A DNA stretch of 64,000 bases from JAFMKE01 sp964655225 (GCA_964655225.1 CAZZMB010000006.1:1-64000); one strand, 5' to 3'. Numbered from the stretch's first letter, positions 36,832 through 45,851 are shown. Program-made: numbers and translations. Notes: a model not told the origin generated them from the sequence alone.

Positions 36832-38049
36832 ATGTCTAGAGTTTTGATTGTAGGGGCAGGTGGAGTGGGTACTGTTACGGCATTTAAATGTGCTGAGGTT
36901 AAGGTAGTTTTTTCGGATATAATGCTTGCCAGCCGAACCAAATCTAAATGTGATAGAATCGCTGCGGATATAGCCACTAAATATCCGAACAGAACGAAAA
37001 TACAAACCGCTCAAGTGGATGCAGATAATGTTCCTGAATTAGTTGAGTTAATTCGTTCATTTCAACCGATGGTTTTAATCAATGTTGCCTTACCTTATCA
37101 GGACTTAAACATTATGGACGCTTGCTTAGAAACGGGTGTGCATTATGTCGATACTGCGAATTATGAGCCAAAAGATGTGGCTAAATTTGAATACAAGTGG
37201 CAATGGGCCTATCAAGATAAGTTTAAAGAAGCTGGTTTAATGGCTTTGCTGGGCTGTGGTTTTGATCCTGGTCAGACACAAATTTATACAGCGCATGCAG
37301 CGAAACATCATTTCGATGAGATTCATTATTTGGATATTGTGGATTGTAATGGAGGTGATCACGGTAAAGCTTTTGCCACGAATTTCAACCCAGAAATAAA
37401 TATTCGGGAAATAACTGCAAAAGGGAAGTACTGGGAAGAAGGGGCTTGGCATGAAATCGATGCTATGAGTATCCATCAGCCCATTACTTATCATAATATT
37501 GGAGAAAGAGAGAGTTATTTATTGTATCATGAAGAGTTGGAGAGTCTAGTAAAAAATTTCCCAACCATCAAAAGAGCAAGATTTTGGATGACTTTTGGAC
37601 AGGAGTATTTAACGCATCTTAGGGTTATGGAGAATATTGGTATAACAGGTATAAAGCCTGTTAAATTCAAAGGAGTGGACATCGTACCATTAGAGTTTCT
37701 CAAAGAGATATTACCTGCTCCGGAATCATTAGGTGAAAACTATGTGGGTGAGACATCTATTGGATGTTACATGAAAGGAATAAAAGATGGAAAAGAGCGT
37801 ACTTGTTTTGTCTGGAATAATTGCCAACATCAAAAAGCATATGCAGATACTTTAAGTCAAGGGGTTAGCTATACGACAGGTATTCCGGCTATGTTGGGAG
37901 CGAAATTAATGATGACAGGAGAATGGATGAAAGCGGGCGTTTATAACGTGGAGGAAATGAATCCTGACCCGTTTATGGCGCAAGTCGGGGGATACGGTTT
38001 GCCTTGGAATGAAATTATTGATATAGAGGTCCCCTTTGCTGATTATTAG
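36832..38049 (+). CDS. Carboxynorspermidine dehydrogenase (saccharopine dehydrogenase family)
   Basis: A 405-residue cytosolic enzyme that reductively condenses aspartate semialdehyde with a diamine (putrescine or diaminopropane) to carboxy(nor)spermidine, the alternative bacterial spermidine route. Seen: Rossmann motif VLIVGAGGVGTV at the start, NVALPYQDLNIMDACLETGVHYVD, GCGFDPGQTQIYTAH and CNGGDHGKAF. A saccharopine dehydrogenase role is possible, but the length and GCGFDPG block favour the polyamine enzyme. The decarboxylase nspC, often linked, is not in this window. Confidence 0.85.
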   Translation: MSRVLIVGAGGVGTVTAFKCAEVKVVFSDIMLASRTKSKCDRIAADIATKYPNRTKIQTAQVDADNVPELVELIRSFQPMVLINVALPYQDLNIMDACLETGVHYVDTANYEPKDVAKFEYKWQWAYQDKFKEAGLMALLGCGFDPGQTQIYTAHAAKHHFDEIHYLDIVDCNGGDHGKAFATNFNPEINIREITAKGKYWEEGAWHEIDAMSIHQPITYHNIGERESYLLYHEELESLVKNFPTIKRARFWMTFGQEYLTHLRVMENIGITGIKPVKFKGVDIVPLEFLKEILPAPESLGENYVGETSIGCYMKGIKDGKERTCFVWNNCQHQKAYADTLSQGVSYTTGIPAMLGAKLMMTGEWMKAGVYNVEEMNPDPFMAQVGGYGLPWNEIIDIEVPFADY

Positions 38050-38096
38050 CGAACTATGCTTGTAAAATCATTGAAAATTTCCAATTTATTTGGTAC

Positions 38097-38555
38097 TTAA
38101 GTCAAGCTTCTTTTCATACTCATGATATATCCTAAATGAAGCGCTTCGTGTAAATTATTAAACTGAATAGCATCTTCTATAGAGGTGATCTCATAGCCAT
38201 ATGAAGTAGGGTAGGAAGTGTATGTAAGGAATTTATTTTCAAAGTAATCACGTTTTAATTCCTCTGCTAGACTCGGAAGAAGTTTTAAACAAGTCTCCCA
38301 TTCTTCTTTTGTCAAACTACTTGACGCTTTCGTTCCTTTTCGAAAACGATCTACAAATGCATCATCTAAAAGTAAATCTTTACCACTTAATTTATAGTGC
38401 AACAATTGCTGTGTGACAAGAATATGGGCAATGTTCCAAGCGATCGAATTGTTAAAGCCATCAGGAATTATATTGAGCTGAGTTATATTTAATGTTGCTA
38501 CGGATTTCACCAATAACTTTCTTGTCGCAAATAATAAATTAAAGGCTGCTTTCAC
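38097..38555 (-). CDS. DinB-like protein
   Basis: A 152-residue four-helix-bundle protein of the DinB/YfiT superfamily, often metal-dependent thiol transferases or of unknown function. The expected metal His residues are visible: WNIAHILVTQQLLHYKL near residue 45 and the C-terminal NNLHEALHLGYI. The start is GTG at 38555, placed immediately after the stop codon of the mannosyltransferase gene, so translation is probably coupled. The substrate is unknown. Confidence 0.8.
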   Translation of the reverse strand: MKAAFNLLFATRKLLVKSVATLNITQLNIIPDGFNNSIAWNIAHILVTQQLLHYKLSGKDLLLDDAFVDRFRKGTKASSSLTKEEWETCLKLLPSLAEELKRDYFENKFLTYTSYPTSYGYEITSIEDAIQFNNLHEALHLGYIMSMKRSLT

Positions 38556-39266
38556 TTAACTCTCTTTTCTTAGACGCCAGACGCCTAGCACGGCTTCTTT
38601 AATTATATTTTTGCTCATCTTACTTTCTCCTAAAACCCTATCTGTAAATATTATAGGAACTTCTTTTAGAGTAAATCCTTTGAGTTTTGCCTTGTATTTC
38701 ATTTCAATTTGAAAAGCATATCCAATAAACTTAATTTGGTCTAAATCAATGACGCTTAACACCTTAGCCTTATAGCAAACAAATCCTGCCGTGCTATCTT
38801 TTACTCCAGTACCAAGAATAAACTCTACGTAGAAAGAGGCGAACTTAGATAGAAAAACTCGAAATAAAGGCCAATTTTGGAAGCCACCATTACTAACATA
38901 TCTACTACCTACTGCTACGTCATAACCGTCTTTTGCGCAAGCAGCATGCAGTTTAATTAAATCACTTGGATTATGAGAAAAGTCGCAGTCCATTTCAAAA
39001 ATATACTGATAATCTCTTTCAAGTGCATATTTAAAACCTTTTATATATGCAGTTCCTAAGCCTAGTTTGCCTTTTCGCTCGAGCAGATGTAGTTTACCAG
39101 GGAATTTAGCTTGAAGTTCGTTTACTTTTTCAGCAGTTTTATCTGGTGAATTATCATCAACCACAAGAATATCAAAATCCAAGCTTAAATCAAAAACTGT
39201 GTGAATCATCCTCTCAATGTTCTCAATCTCATTATATGTGGGTATGATTACAAGATTTGGACTCAC
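38556..39266 (-). CDS. Polyprenol-phosphate mannosyltransferase-like GT2 (Dpm1 type)
   Basis: A 236-residue GT2 enzyme of the dolichol/polyprenol monophosphomannose synthase group, which makes a lipid-linked sugar donor on the cytosolic face of the membrane. Seen: LVIIPTYNEIENIERMI, LVVDDNSPDKTAE, KLGLGTAYIKGFKYAL, and the catalytic DCDFSHNP. It is the short form without C-terminal helices. It starts with GTG overlapping the exonuclease stop by four bases (GTGA). The sugar (mannose or glucose) is inferred only. Confidence 0.87.
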   Translation of the reverse strand: MSPNLVIIPTYNEIENIERMIHTVFDLSLDFDILVVDDNSPDKTAEKVNELQAKFPGKLHLLERKGKLGLGTAYIKGFKYALERDYQYIFEMDCDFSHNPSDLIKLHAACAKDGYDVAVGSRYVSNGGFQNWPLFRVFLSKFASFYVEFILGTGVKDSTAGFVCYKAKVLSVIDLDQIKFIGYAFQIEMKYKAKLKGFTLKEVPIIFTDRVLGESKMSKNIIKEAVLGVWRLRKES

Positions 39267-40027
39267 AATTGTAAACTTAATTTAATTTCTTTTAATTTTT
39301 GCTTGGTGTGGAGGTTGAAATCACTTCGCATTATCCAGTTGTAATAACCCGGATCTTTTTTTAATACATCCTCCACCAGGTGACCCTTATATTTACCAAA
39401 ATTAATAGCAGGTTTGCCATCGATTAAGCTTAACCGGTTGGCAGTATCAATTTGGTTTAAATCATTTCTGGTGGATATATTAAGTTCATCAATATCTTTT
39501 GGCAAGGCATCATATTTATCTAATTGTGCTTCAAAAACTTCTTGAGTGGCTATGACATCTGCTAGAGCGGAGTGCGCATTTTCTAAATCTTTACCACAGA
39601 AAAATTTATAAGCGGAAGTAAGATTACGCTTTTCCATCATAACGAAAATATTCCTTACATCAATTAAATTTCGATCATTAAACGTAAAGTTTTTATTTAC
39701 ACGCAGGAACTCTTCAATCAACAAGGGAACATCAAATCTATTGGAATTAAATCCTCCTAAATCACATGGATTTAATAACTCGAAAAGCTCGTCTGCCAAT
39801 TCTTTGAATGTGGGGCTATCTGTAACATCTTTGTCATAGATGCCATGAATCATGCTCGTTTCGATCGGTATAGGGATTGTTGGGTTAACTAAGTACCTAT
39901 GTTGAGTTTTACTGCCATCTATGTTCATTATAACAATACCTATTTCAACAATCCTGTCTGAAGCGATATTCACACCAGTAGTTTCCAAATCAAAAAATGC
40001 TAAAGGTTTTATAAGATTTAATTGCAT
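39263..40027 (-). CDS. DnaQ-like 3'-5' exonuclease (DEDDh)
   Basis: A 254-residue exonuclease of the DNA polymerase III epsilon superfamily. Seen: Exo I LAFFDLETTGVN, Exo II GFNSNRFDVPLL, and Exo III NAHSALADVIAT with its His. A C-terminal extension (about 205-254: INFGKYKGHLVEDVLKKDPGYYNWI) resembles the short tail found in exodeoxyribonuclease X-like proteins and may bind DNA. It leads a three-gene run with the mannosyltransferase and DinB-like genes. A repair or RNA-processing role rather than replicative proofreading is likely. Confidence 0.88.
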   Translation of the reverse strand: MQLNLIKPLAFFDLETTGVNIASDRIVEIGIVIMNIDGSKTQHRYLVNPTIPIPIETSMIHGIYDKDVTDSPTFKELADELFELLNPCDLGGFNSNRFDVPLLIEEFLRVNKNFTFNDRNLIDVRNIFVMMEKRNLTSAYKFFCGKDLENAHSALADVIATQEVFEAQLDKYDALPKDIDELNISTRNDLNQIDTANRLSLIDGKPAINFGKYKGHLVEDVLKKDPGYYNWIMRSDFNLHTKQKLKEIKLSLQL

Positions 40028-40183
40028 CTTACAAAAATAGAAATATTCTAGGTAAAGGTGGTAGTTATACTTGTTTAAGTTTTTGATGCATTGTTAGGCT
40101 TTTTTTAAAACATTATCTAAAAAGAATGCTAATAGGAAAAAGGACTATTCATTTTTATATAAATTGCGAATAGCTGCTGGGGC

Positions 40184-41530
40184 TTATAGTTTCGAATTAA
40201 AATACGCTGTCCAGTCGATGCCATCAAAATTTCCAGAACTCATGAGTAAGAAAATAGCTTGTGCTTCGTACATTTTATCCAACAGATGCAGCAATTGCTG
40301 TGGTGTCCGGCATACATGTATGTCATATTGATTAAATGCTTCAAAGATGGCATTATCGCTAATAGATGCTTTATTCTTGATAGTGAAAGCCTCCTCACTC
40401 ATGTATACTATAGCATGTTCTGCGTCTTGCATACTATTTTTATATTCAGATAGGAAGGTAGGATCTGTGCTGCTAAAAGTGTGTAGTTCCATGCACGCAA
40501 TTAATGCTTTTCCAAGATATTGCTGATGAACGCTTTTTAAGGTAGCTTCTAGTTTAGAAGGAGAGTGCGCAAAATCTCTGTATGCTATTACATTATTTGA
40601 AGTGAGAACTTTTTCCAGTCGTTTGGCGGTGCCTGAGAAGCTACTAATTGCTTGATAAAAATCATGCTTGGATATTCCAATAGATTCACAAGCTAATTTT
40701 GCGGCTTCCATGTTTTCTAGATTGTGCTTACCAAAGAAAGCAAGTGGATAGTCCCGATTATCATAGGTTATGATGGTGCGTTCATTTTCGATAACATACT
40801 CTGGACAGGTATACGCTTCTATTACACAATCTACAAACGGGATAATTTCTTGAATGGTTTTATCCGCTTGAAATACAATTGCTTTACTCGATTTACGCAT
40901 ATTTGTTAAAAACTCTTCGAAGGTTTTAACATAGCTTTCCCAGGTGGGAAAAACATTTACGTGATCCCAAGCAATACCTGTTATAATGGAGATATCAGGA
41001 TCGTAATGGTGGAATTTTGAGCGCTTATCAATAGGAGAGGATAAATACTCGTCCCCTTCGAGGATAATATATTCGGCATCACTCAGCTGGACACTTAAAT
41101 CAAAGCCGTCTAATGAAGAGCCCACTAAATAATCAAATGAATAATCTAGCGCTTTCATGACGTGCATAATCATAGCAGTAGTCGTCGTCTTTCCATGACT
41201 GCCCGCTACAACAATCCTTTTTTTGTTTTTTGTTTGATCAAATATGAACTCTGGGAAAGAATAAATTCTTATTCCTAGTGCTTGAGATTTTAAGAGTTCT
41301 ACATTATTTTTTTTGGCATGCATCCCTAGAATAACTGCATCTAACTCTGAATGAATATTTTGCTCAAAAAAGCCGATTTTCTTTGGCAATAGTCCTTCTC
41401 GACTTAAATTACCCCTAGCAGGATCGAATATGATATCGTCTGAACCGCTTACCGTATGCCCTATATTTTGCAGACAAATGGCGAGGTTATGCATTATTGC
41501 TCCTCCTATTGCAATAAAATGTACATTCAT
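40184..41530 (-). CDS. mpl: UDP-N-acetylmuramate:L-alanyl-gamma-D-glutamyl-meso-diaminopimelate ligase (Mpl-like)
   Basis: A 448-residue Mur ligase that re-attaches recycled murein tripeptide to UDP-MurNAc. Three Mur domains: N-terminal Rossmann-like (VHFIAIGGAIMHNLA; GSDD), central ATPase with P-loop VAGSHGKTTTTAMI and GIAWDHVNVFP, and C-terminal domain with AYRDFAHSPSKL. The absence of the usual MurC GIGGxGM loop (here IGGAIMHN) and the overall length favour Mpl over MurC. It is transcribed alone, divergent from a tiny lipoprotein gene. Confidence 0.88.
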   Translation of the reverse strand: MNVHFIAIGGAIMHNLAICLQNIGHTVSGSDDIIFDPARGNLSREGLLPKKIGFFEQNIHSELDAVILGMHAKKNNVELLKSQALGIRIYSFPEFIFDQTKNKKRIVVAGSHGKTTTTAMIMHVMKALDYSFDYLVGSSLDGFDLSVQLSDAEYIILEGDEYLSSPIDKRSKFHHYDPDISIITGIAWDHVNVFPTWESYVKTFEEFLTNMRKSSKAIVFQADKTIQEIIPFVDCVIEAYTCPEYVIENERTIITYDNRDYPLAFFGKHNLENMEAAKLACESIGISKHDFYQAISSFSGTAKRLEKVLTSNNVIAYRDFAHSPSKLEATLKSVHQQYLGKALIACMELHTFSSTDPTFLSEYKNSMQDAEHAIVYMSEEAFTIKNKASISDNAIFEAFNQYDIHVCRTPQQLLHLLDKMYEAQAIFLLMSSGNFDGIDWTAYFNSKL

Positions 41531-41596
41531 AGGCCTATAGAATAATTAAATTAAGTATTTTAGCGTTTCAAAAATAGATAAATTAAACGAAGTGTT

Positions 41597-41731
41597 ATGA
41601 AATCAAGAAAATTAATAATAGCTCTTGCTGCAGTGTTCTTTGCGATTACTTTATTAAGTGCATGTCACCGAAGTACTTGCCCAACTTTTGGAAAAGATCA
41701 GGCAGATGTTAGAGCGGATGTTAAAGCCTAA
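41597..41731 (+). CDS. 44-residue lipoprotein
   Basis: A very short gene, ATG at 41597 to TAA at 41731. It encodes a basic N-terminus (MKSRK), a hydrophobic core (LIIALAAVFFAITLL), a lipobox LSAC with the lipid Cys at 23, and a 21-residue tail beginning CHRSTCPTFGK. Tiny lipoproteins with a conserved CP(T/Y) tail are seen in other Bacteroidota, but the function is not known. It is followed six bases later by a larger lipoprotein gene, so the two are likely co-transcribed. Confidence 0.75.
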   Translation: MKSRKLIIALAAVFFAITLLSACHRSTCPTFGKDQADVRADVKA

Positions 41732-41737
41732 TAAATT

Positions 41738-42472
41738 GTGCGTAATTGTTTCATCACATTACTCGGATTAATTCTATTTAGCTCTTGCAAGGAGGATTCC
41801 TTTTTACCCGATAGCGATTTTGGTTTTAATTATCAACCGAAAACTAACGGTCATTGGGTGGAATATGCGGTGGACTCAACAAATTATAACGACATCACTA
41901 TTCCTCCCATCATTACATCCAGTTTTTATTTTATTCGAGAGGAAATAGATACTTCATTTATTGATGCTTCGGGGGATGTTAATCTAGTCGTTGAGCAGTT
42001 CCGTAAGAATACTTCAGGCGCTCCTTGGGATTTATATCAAGTGGGCAGTTTTAAAATTACCGAGAATAATTATCAGCGATATTTCAATGATTTGAGATTT
42101 ATTAATTTAATCTTTCCTGTAAGAGAAAGCAGAGAATGGCAAGGGCATAGTTTTTTGGATGTGGAAAACGAGCCTACATTAGATTATTTAGATGATACAA
42201 GATATGAGTGGAATTATGTCTATTCGAATGTTGATCAAACACTATTACTTGATTCATTCGTATTTGATTCTAGTTTGGTAGTTACTCAAATTGATGAAGA
42301 AAATTTATTTGAAAAGAAGTTTAGTCAAGAGAAATATGTCCGAAATATAGGTATGGTGAGTAAACAGCTGCTCGTGTTAAACACGCAAGCCCCTCCCTCT
42401 GGCGCAAGCTTTATCGACAGGGCCGAAAGCGGTTTTGTTATAAACTGGCGCTTAATTGGATTTAAAAATTGA
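41738..42472 (+). CDS. Uncharacterised lipoprotein
   Basis: A 244-residue lipoprotein: short signal peptide with lipobox LFSSC (Cys 17), then an acidic, aromatic-rich mature part without recognised domain (GFNYQPKTNGHWVEYAVDSTNY; FVINWRLIGF at the end, beta-rich by appearance). The start is GTG at 41738, the only candidate that keeps the signal peptide. Its stop overlaps the start of the subtilase gene by three bases (TTGA), so they probably work in the same process, perhaps at the cell surface. Confidence 0.65.
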   Translation: MRNCFITLLGLILFSSCKEDSFLPDSDFGFNYQPKTNGHWVEYAVDSTNYNDITIPPIITSSFYFIREEIDTSFIDASGDVNLVVEQFRKNTSGAPWDLYQVGSFKITENNYQRYFNDLRFINLIFPVRESREWQGHSFLDVENEPTLDYLDDTRYEWNYVYSNVDQTLLLDSFVFDSSLVVTQIDEENLFEKKFSQEKYVRNIGMVSKQLLVLNTQAPPSGASFIDRAESGFVINWRLIGFKN

Positions 42473-44088
42473 AACAACTCTTCCTCCTCATATCATTTTT
42501 TTCTTGGGTTAACCTCACTTGGAGTCAAGGTAACTATTGGGTTGAGTTTGTAGATAAAGGTTTGCATGCATCTTCAAGTGTTGCTAAAGAGCAGTTCCTT
42601 TCTCCCAATGCATTAAACAGACGTTTATTCTTTAATTTACCGATTACAAATAGTGATTTACCTATTGATTATAACTATATTGCCGCAATACAAGCATTAG
42701 AGGCTCAGCTTCAGCACCAATCAAAATGGCTCAATGGTATAGTGGTAGAAACATCCAACTCAAATTTCAAGAATCTCACCTTAGCATTGCCTTTCGTCAA
42801 GCGGGTTGTTTTTTTACCGAGTGGAAAAAGTCAATCATTGAATAAGTTTAGTTTGATGGAATCTTCCGTGGATGATCTTCCAGACCCAGGATATGGCTTT
42901 GCAAGGCCCAACATACAAATGTTGAATGGAGAATTTTTACACAAGATTGGATTTAAAGGGCAGACCATTGATATAGGTGTTATGGATAATGGCTTTCAAC
43001 TGGTAAATACTAATCGATTTTTTGACACACTAAATTTGTTAAACCGAATTCATGGTGTTTACAATTTTGTAGAAAATACAACGAATGTATTTTCGAATGG
43101 CGATCATGGAGCTTACGTGATGTCTACACTAGCAGCAAATATTAAGGATACTTTGGTGGGGACTGCCCCAATGGGTAATTATTACCTTTTTTCTACAGAA
43201 GACAATAACGCAGAAGGCCTTGCTGAAGAAATTAATTGGTCACTTGCGGCTGAATGGGCAGATTCAGCACTAGGTACGTGGGTTGTGCTGACAACATCAC
43301 TTGGTTATTCGCAAGGATTCAATGATGCATCTACTAATCATACCTATTCGGATATGGATGGAAATACAACTTTAATAACCAAAGCAGCGGATTTAGCAGC
43401 TCAAAAAGGCTTACTTGTTGTCAATAGTGCCGGTAATGAAGGGAGAAGTTCATGGAAACATATTACTGCTCCAGCAGATGGAGATAGTGTTCTTGCGGTT
43501 GGAGCAGTCGATGTGGCCTTGGAAGCTGCTGAGTTTACATCTTTTGGGCCAAGCGCTGATGGGCGTGTAAAACCTAACGTGAGCGCATTAGGTTTAAGAG
43601 TTGTTGCGGCAAAATATGACGGTACACTCCAATTAATAAATGGCACATCATTTTCATGCCCTATTGCAGCCGGTTTGGTCGCATGTCTTTGGCAGGCATT
43701 TCCAGACAGAACCAATATGGAGATTATTCAAGCTGTTGAGCAAAGTGCTCATTTCTATTTTGCTCCAGATGAGCAATTGGGATTTGGAGTTCCAAATTTC
43801 AAAGTTGCATATGATATTCTTGAGCTAAGAACATTTAATCAGGAGAATGGATTAATTCTGTACCCTAACCCCACAAACCATTATTTGTCTCTTACATTTA
43901 TCGAAGAAACAACAGGGACATATGATTTAGTGATTGCTGATAAAACAGGTAAAGTTTGGAAAAGTCAACGGGATATAATTGCATCAACACTCGTTATGCT
44001 TAATGTGATTGATTTACCTGTTGGAACGTATCATGTTTTTGTGAAACAGGGAAAAAACAAATTCAGCCAGCAATTCGTAAAACGCTAG
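42469..44088 (+). CDS. S8 (subtilisin-like) serine peptidase with T9SS sorting domain
   Basis: A 539-residue secreted protease. Signal peptide (1-19, ending LTWSQ), N-terminal propeptide-like region (~20-140), S8 domain with Asp 173 (IGVMDNGF), His 213 (NGDHGAYVMS) and Ser 394 (NGTSFSCPIAAG), then a C-terminal type A T9SS domain (~460-539, ILYPNPTNHYLSLTF to KFSQQFVKR). All three catalytic residues are present although the His block is divergent from the usual HGTHVAG. The start is TTG overlapping the lipoprotein stop. The substrate is unknown. Confidence 0.9.
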   Translation: MKQLFLLISFFSWVNLTWSQGNYWVEFVDKGLHASSSVAKEQFLSPNALNRRLFFNLPITNSDLPIDYNYIAAIQALEAQLQHQSKWLNGIVVETSNSNFKNLTLALPFVKRVVFLPSGKSQSLNKFSLMESSVDDLPDPGYGFARPNIQMLNGEFLHKIGFKGQTIDIGVMDNGFQLVNTNRFFDTLNLLNRIHGVYNFVENTTNVFSNGDHGAYVMSTLAANIKDTLVGTAPMGNYYLFSTEDNNAEGLAEEINWSLAAEWADSALGTWVVLTTSLGYSQGFNDASTNHTYSDMDGNTTLITKAADLAAQKGLLVVNSAGNEGRSSWKHITAPADGDSVLAVGAVDVALEAAEFTSFGPSADGRVKPNVSALGLRVVAAKYDGTLQLINGTSFSCPIAAGLVACLWQAFPDRTNMEIIQAVEQSAHFYFAPDEQLGFGVPNFKVAYDILELRTFNQENGLILYPNPTNHYLSLTFIEETTGTYDLVIADKTGKVWKSQRDIIASTLVMLNVIDLPVGTYHVFVKQGKNKFSQQFVKR

Positions 44089-45146
44089 GCTAAGCCCACA
44101 TTCTTTTCTTTTAATTTTTTAAGTTCTTTCCCCATCATCCAAAACCATAAAGGAGGGATAAGGGAAATGACCATCATACCCGGATACCCTGTCGGCATCT
44201 GAGGGCTCTCGTCAAAATGTCGCAACACTTGATAAGGTCTATTGGCGATGTAGTGGTGATCGGAGTGTCTGGTTAACTCAAACAATAATATTCGACCAAA
44301 GGGATGGTTGGAGTTCCAAGAGTGCACGGGTAGAGTTTTCTCCCAAGCGCCATATTCATTTTTCTTTCGACTTAAACCGTAATGTTCAATGTAGTTCACT
44401 GTTTCCAAAGTTAGGAATCCGAAAATAGCTGAAGCGATAAAACACAACATGGGTATTAAACCAAAAACAAGGTAAATCATACCAAGAAATCCAAGTTGTA
44501 TAATTTGGTACCAAATCATTTGATTAGAAAAGGATAAGGGAGACTTCTCTTGCTTTTTGAGCCTATTTCCCTCTAGTTTCCAAGCACTTATAAATCCACC
44601 AATAATCGATCTAAAAAAGAAAAAATAGATAATTTCCCCTTCTTTTGAGGACGCTGGGTCCTCCGTGGTGCTTACATTTTTGTGATGACCTTGGTTATGT
44701 TCTATAAAGAAATGCAGGTACAGGGAGGTAAGTAATAATGCCTTGGAAAAAAAATGTTCATATTTTTTGCTTCTATGGCCTAACTCATGCGCTACATTAA
44801 TCCCAAACACGCCACAAGCCAGTCCCAAAGCAGAAATATACCCTACGTATTCTACCCATGTATGTCCACCTTGGCTAATTCGATACATGGTGAAGAAAAC
44901 TAAGAAATACTGAACCGGAACAATTGAGTAGATCAAGTAATCATAAATTCTATTTTTTTTGGCAATATCCTCTTCAATTTTTGTCATATTCTCGGAAGAG
45001 GATGGAATGATAACATCAAGCAGTGGAACCAAAGCGAATGCATAGATTAATCCACCCCAAGTATACCATCCACCAAGGTTTAAACAAATAAAAATGACTA
45101 TTGGGCTGATAAAAACTCCTAGGTATTTTAAAGATTTAATTTGCAT
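44085..45146 (-). CDS. alkB: Alkane 1-monooxygenase (AlkB type)
   Basis: A 353-residue integral-membrane di-iron hydroxylase that oxidises the terminal carbon of medium-chain alkanes. Six hydrophobic helices and the full set of His boxes are visible: HELGH, HNQGHH, and RHSDHH, plus the AlkB-specific NYIEHYGLSRK. The NYIEHYG block separates it from fatty-acid desaturases and xylene monooxygenases. No rubredoxin gene is adjacent. It is divergent from a TetR regulator with an operator-like inverted repeat between them, suggesting substrate- or lipid-responsive control. Confidence 0.92.
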   Translation of the reverse strand: MQIKSLKYLGVFISPIVIFICLNLGGWYTWGGLIYAFALVPLLDVIIPSSSENMTKIEEDIAKKNRIYDYLIYSIVPVQYFLVFFTMYRISQGGHTWVEYVGYISALGLACGVFGINVAHELGHRSKKYEHFFSKALLLTSLYLHFFIEHNQGHHKNVSTTEDPASSKEGEIIYFFFFRSIIGGFISAWKLEGNRLKKQEKSPLSFSNQMIWYQIIQLGFLGMIYLVFGLIPMLCFIASAIFGFLTLETVNYIEHYGLSRKKNEYGAWEKTLPVHSWNSNHPFGRILLFELTRHSDHHYIANRPYQVLRHFDESPQMPTGYPGMMVISLIPPLWFWMMGKELKKLKEKNVGLA

Positions 45147-45165
45147 AAGTTCTGATTTACTCTAA

Positions 45166-45173
45166 CAAATATA
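45166..45173 (-). promoter_or_regulatory. -7 element of the alkB promoter (TATATTTG on minus strand)
   Basis: On the minus strand this reads TATATTTG, a perfect TAnnTTTG match, 19 bases before the alkB ATG. The left arm of the inverted repeat at 45188-45199 falls in the expected -33 region. Confidence 0.7.
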
Positions 45174-45187
45174 AATAATTTATTTTA

Positions 45188-45223
45188 AAAAGTAAACTAA
45201 AAATGTAAAAATAGTTTACTTTT
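45188..45223. promoter_or_regulatory. TetR-type operator: perfect 12-12-12 inverted repeat
   Basis: AAAAGTAAACTA at 45188-45199 and its exact reverse complement TAGTTTACTTTT at 45212-45223, separated by 12 bases. It lies in the short divergent region between alkB and the TetR gene. The left arm overlaps the -33 area of the alkB promoter and the right arm overlaps a TACTTTTG -7-like element (45217-45224) of the regulator, so one bound site could repress both genes. Confidence 0.75.
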
Positions 45224-45228
45224 GTTAA

Positions 45229-45828
45229 ATGGGACGTCATTCTATTTTAAAAGAAAGAAAGCAAAATCCAAAAAAGAGAATGGAGATTATCGAGGGTCTT
45301 ATTGTGTTTTTTAAATCCCATAGTCTTGCTCAAAGTAATATGGATGAAATCGCCGAAGGGCTGAATAAGAGCAAGGCAACCTTATATAAATATTTCAAGT
45401 CCAAAGAGGAAATGGTTGATGCGCTTATTAATCATAAGATTGAGAAAATAGTGGGTTTTGTTCCCATACTTATCGATGATGAAATTCCGTTTTTTGATAG
45501 GTACGAGCAAAGTTTTTCTTTGTTGCATAAGCATATAAGCGACATCACTATTGATTTTATGGATGATTTAAAAGCAGTTTATCCACTGATTTATAAAAAT
45601 ATTGAGCTATTGATTGATTTAGCGGTTAGAGAATTGGCTGCATATTATGAAGAGGGAATGAAAAGAGGTGTTTTTAATGTTTTAAATGCAAAGATGTTAT
45701 CGCAAATAGATTTTATCTTATTTCAAACCCTAACAGATCCTATTTATCTTAAAGCAAACGGTCTTACCGTAGGAGAGGCTTTTCAAGATTTTTACAATAT
45801 TAGGTGTCAAGGATTAATAGTGAAATAA
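45229..45828 (+). CDS. TetR/AcrR family transcriptional regulator
   Basis: A 199-residue regulator: N-terminal helix-turn-helix domain (about 17-65, with MDEIAEGLNKSKATLYKYFKSKEEMVDALI) and a helical C-terminal ligand-binding domain. It starts six bases after the inverted repeat, which is probably its own operator. Divergence from alkB suggests it controls alkane oxidation, with an alkane, fatty acid or acyl-CoA as possible ligand (inference). Confidence 0.92.
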   Translation: MGRHSILKERKQNPKKRMEIIEGLIVFFKSHSLAQSNMDEIAEGLNKSKATLYKYFKSKEEMVDALINHKIEKIVGFVPILIDDEIPFFDRYEQSFSLLHKHISDITIDFMDDLKAVYPLIYKNIELLIDLAVRELAAYYEEGMKRGVFNVLNAKMLSQIDFILFQTLTDPIYLKANGLTVGEAFQDFYNIRCQGLIVK

Positions 45829-45851
45829 TAGTTCTTTTATCAATAGTTATT

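Noticed and set aside
38097..40027. DnaQ-like exonuclease, mannosyltransferase and DinB as a defence island
   Set aside because: All three are common stand-alone housekeeping families; there are no helicase, effector or recognition genes beside them.
41738..44088. Lipoprotein plus subtilase as a toxin-immunity or bacteriocin-processing pair
   Set aside because: No precursor peptide, transporter or modification enzyme is present; the T9SS end points to ordinary secretion of the protease.
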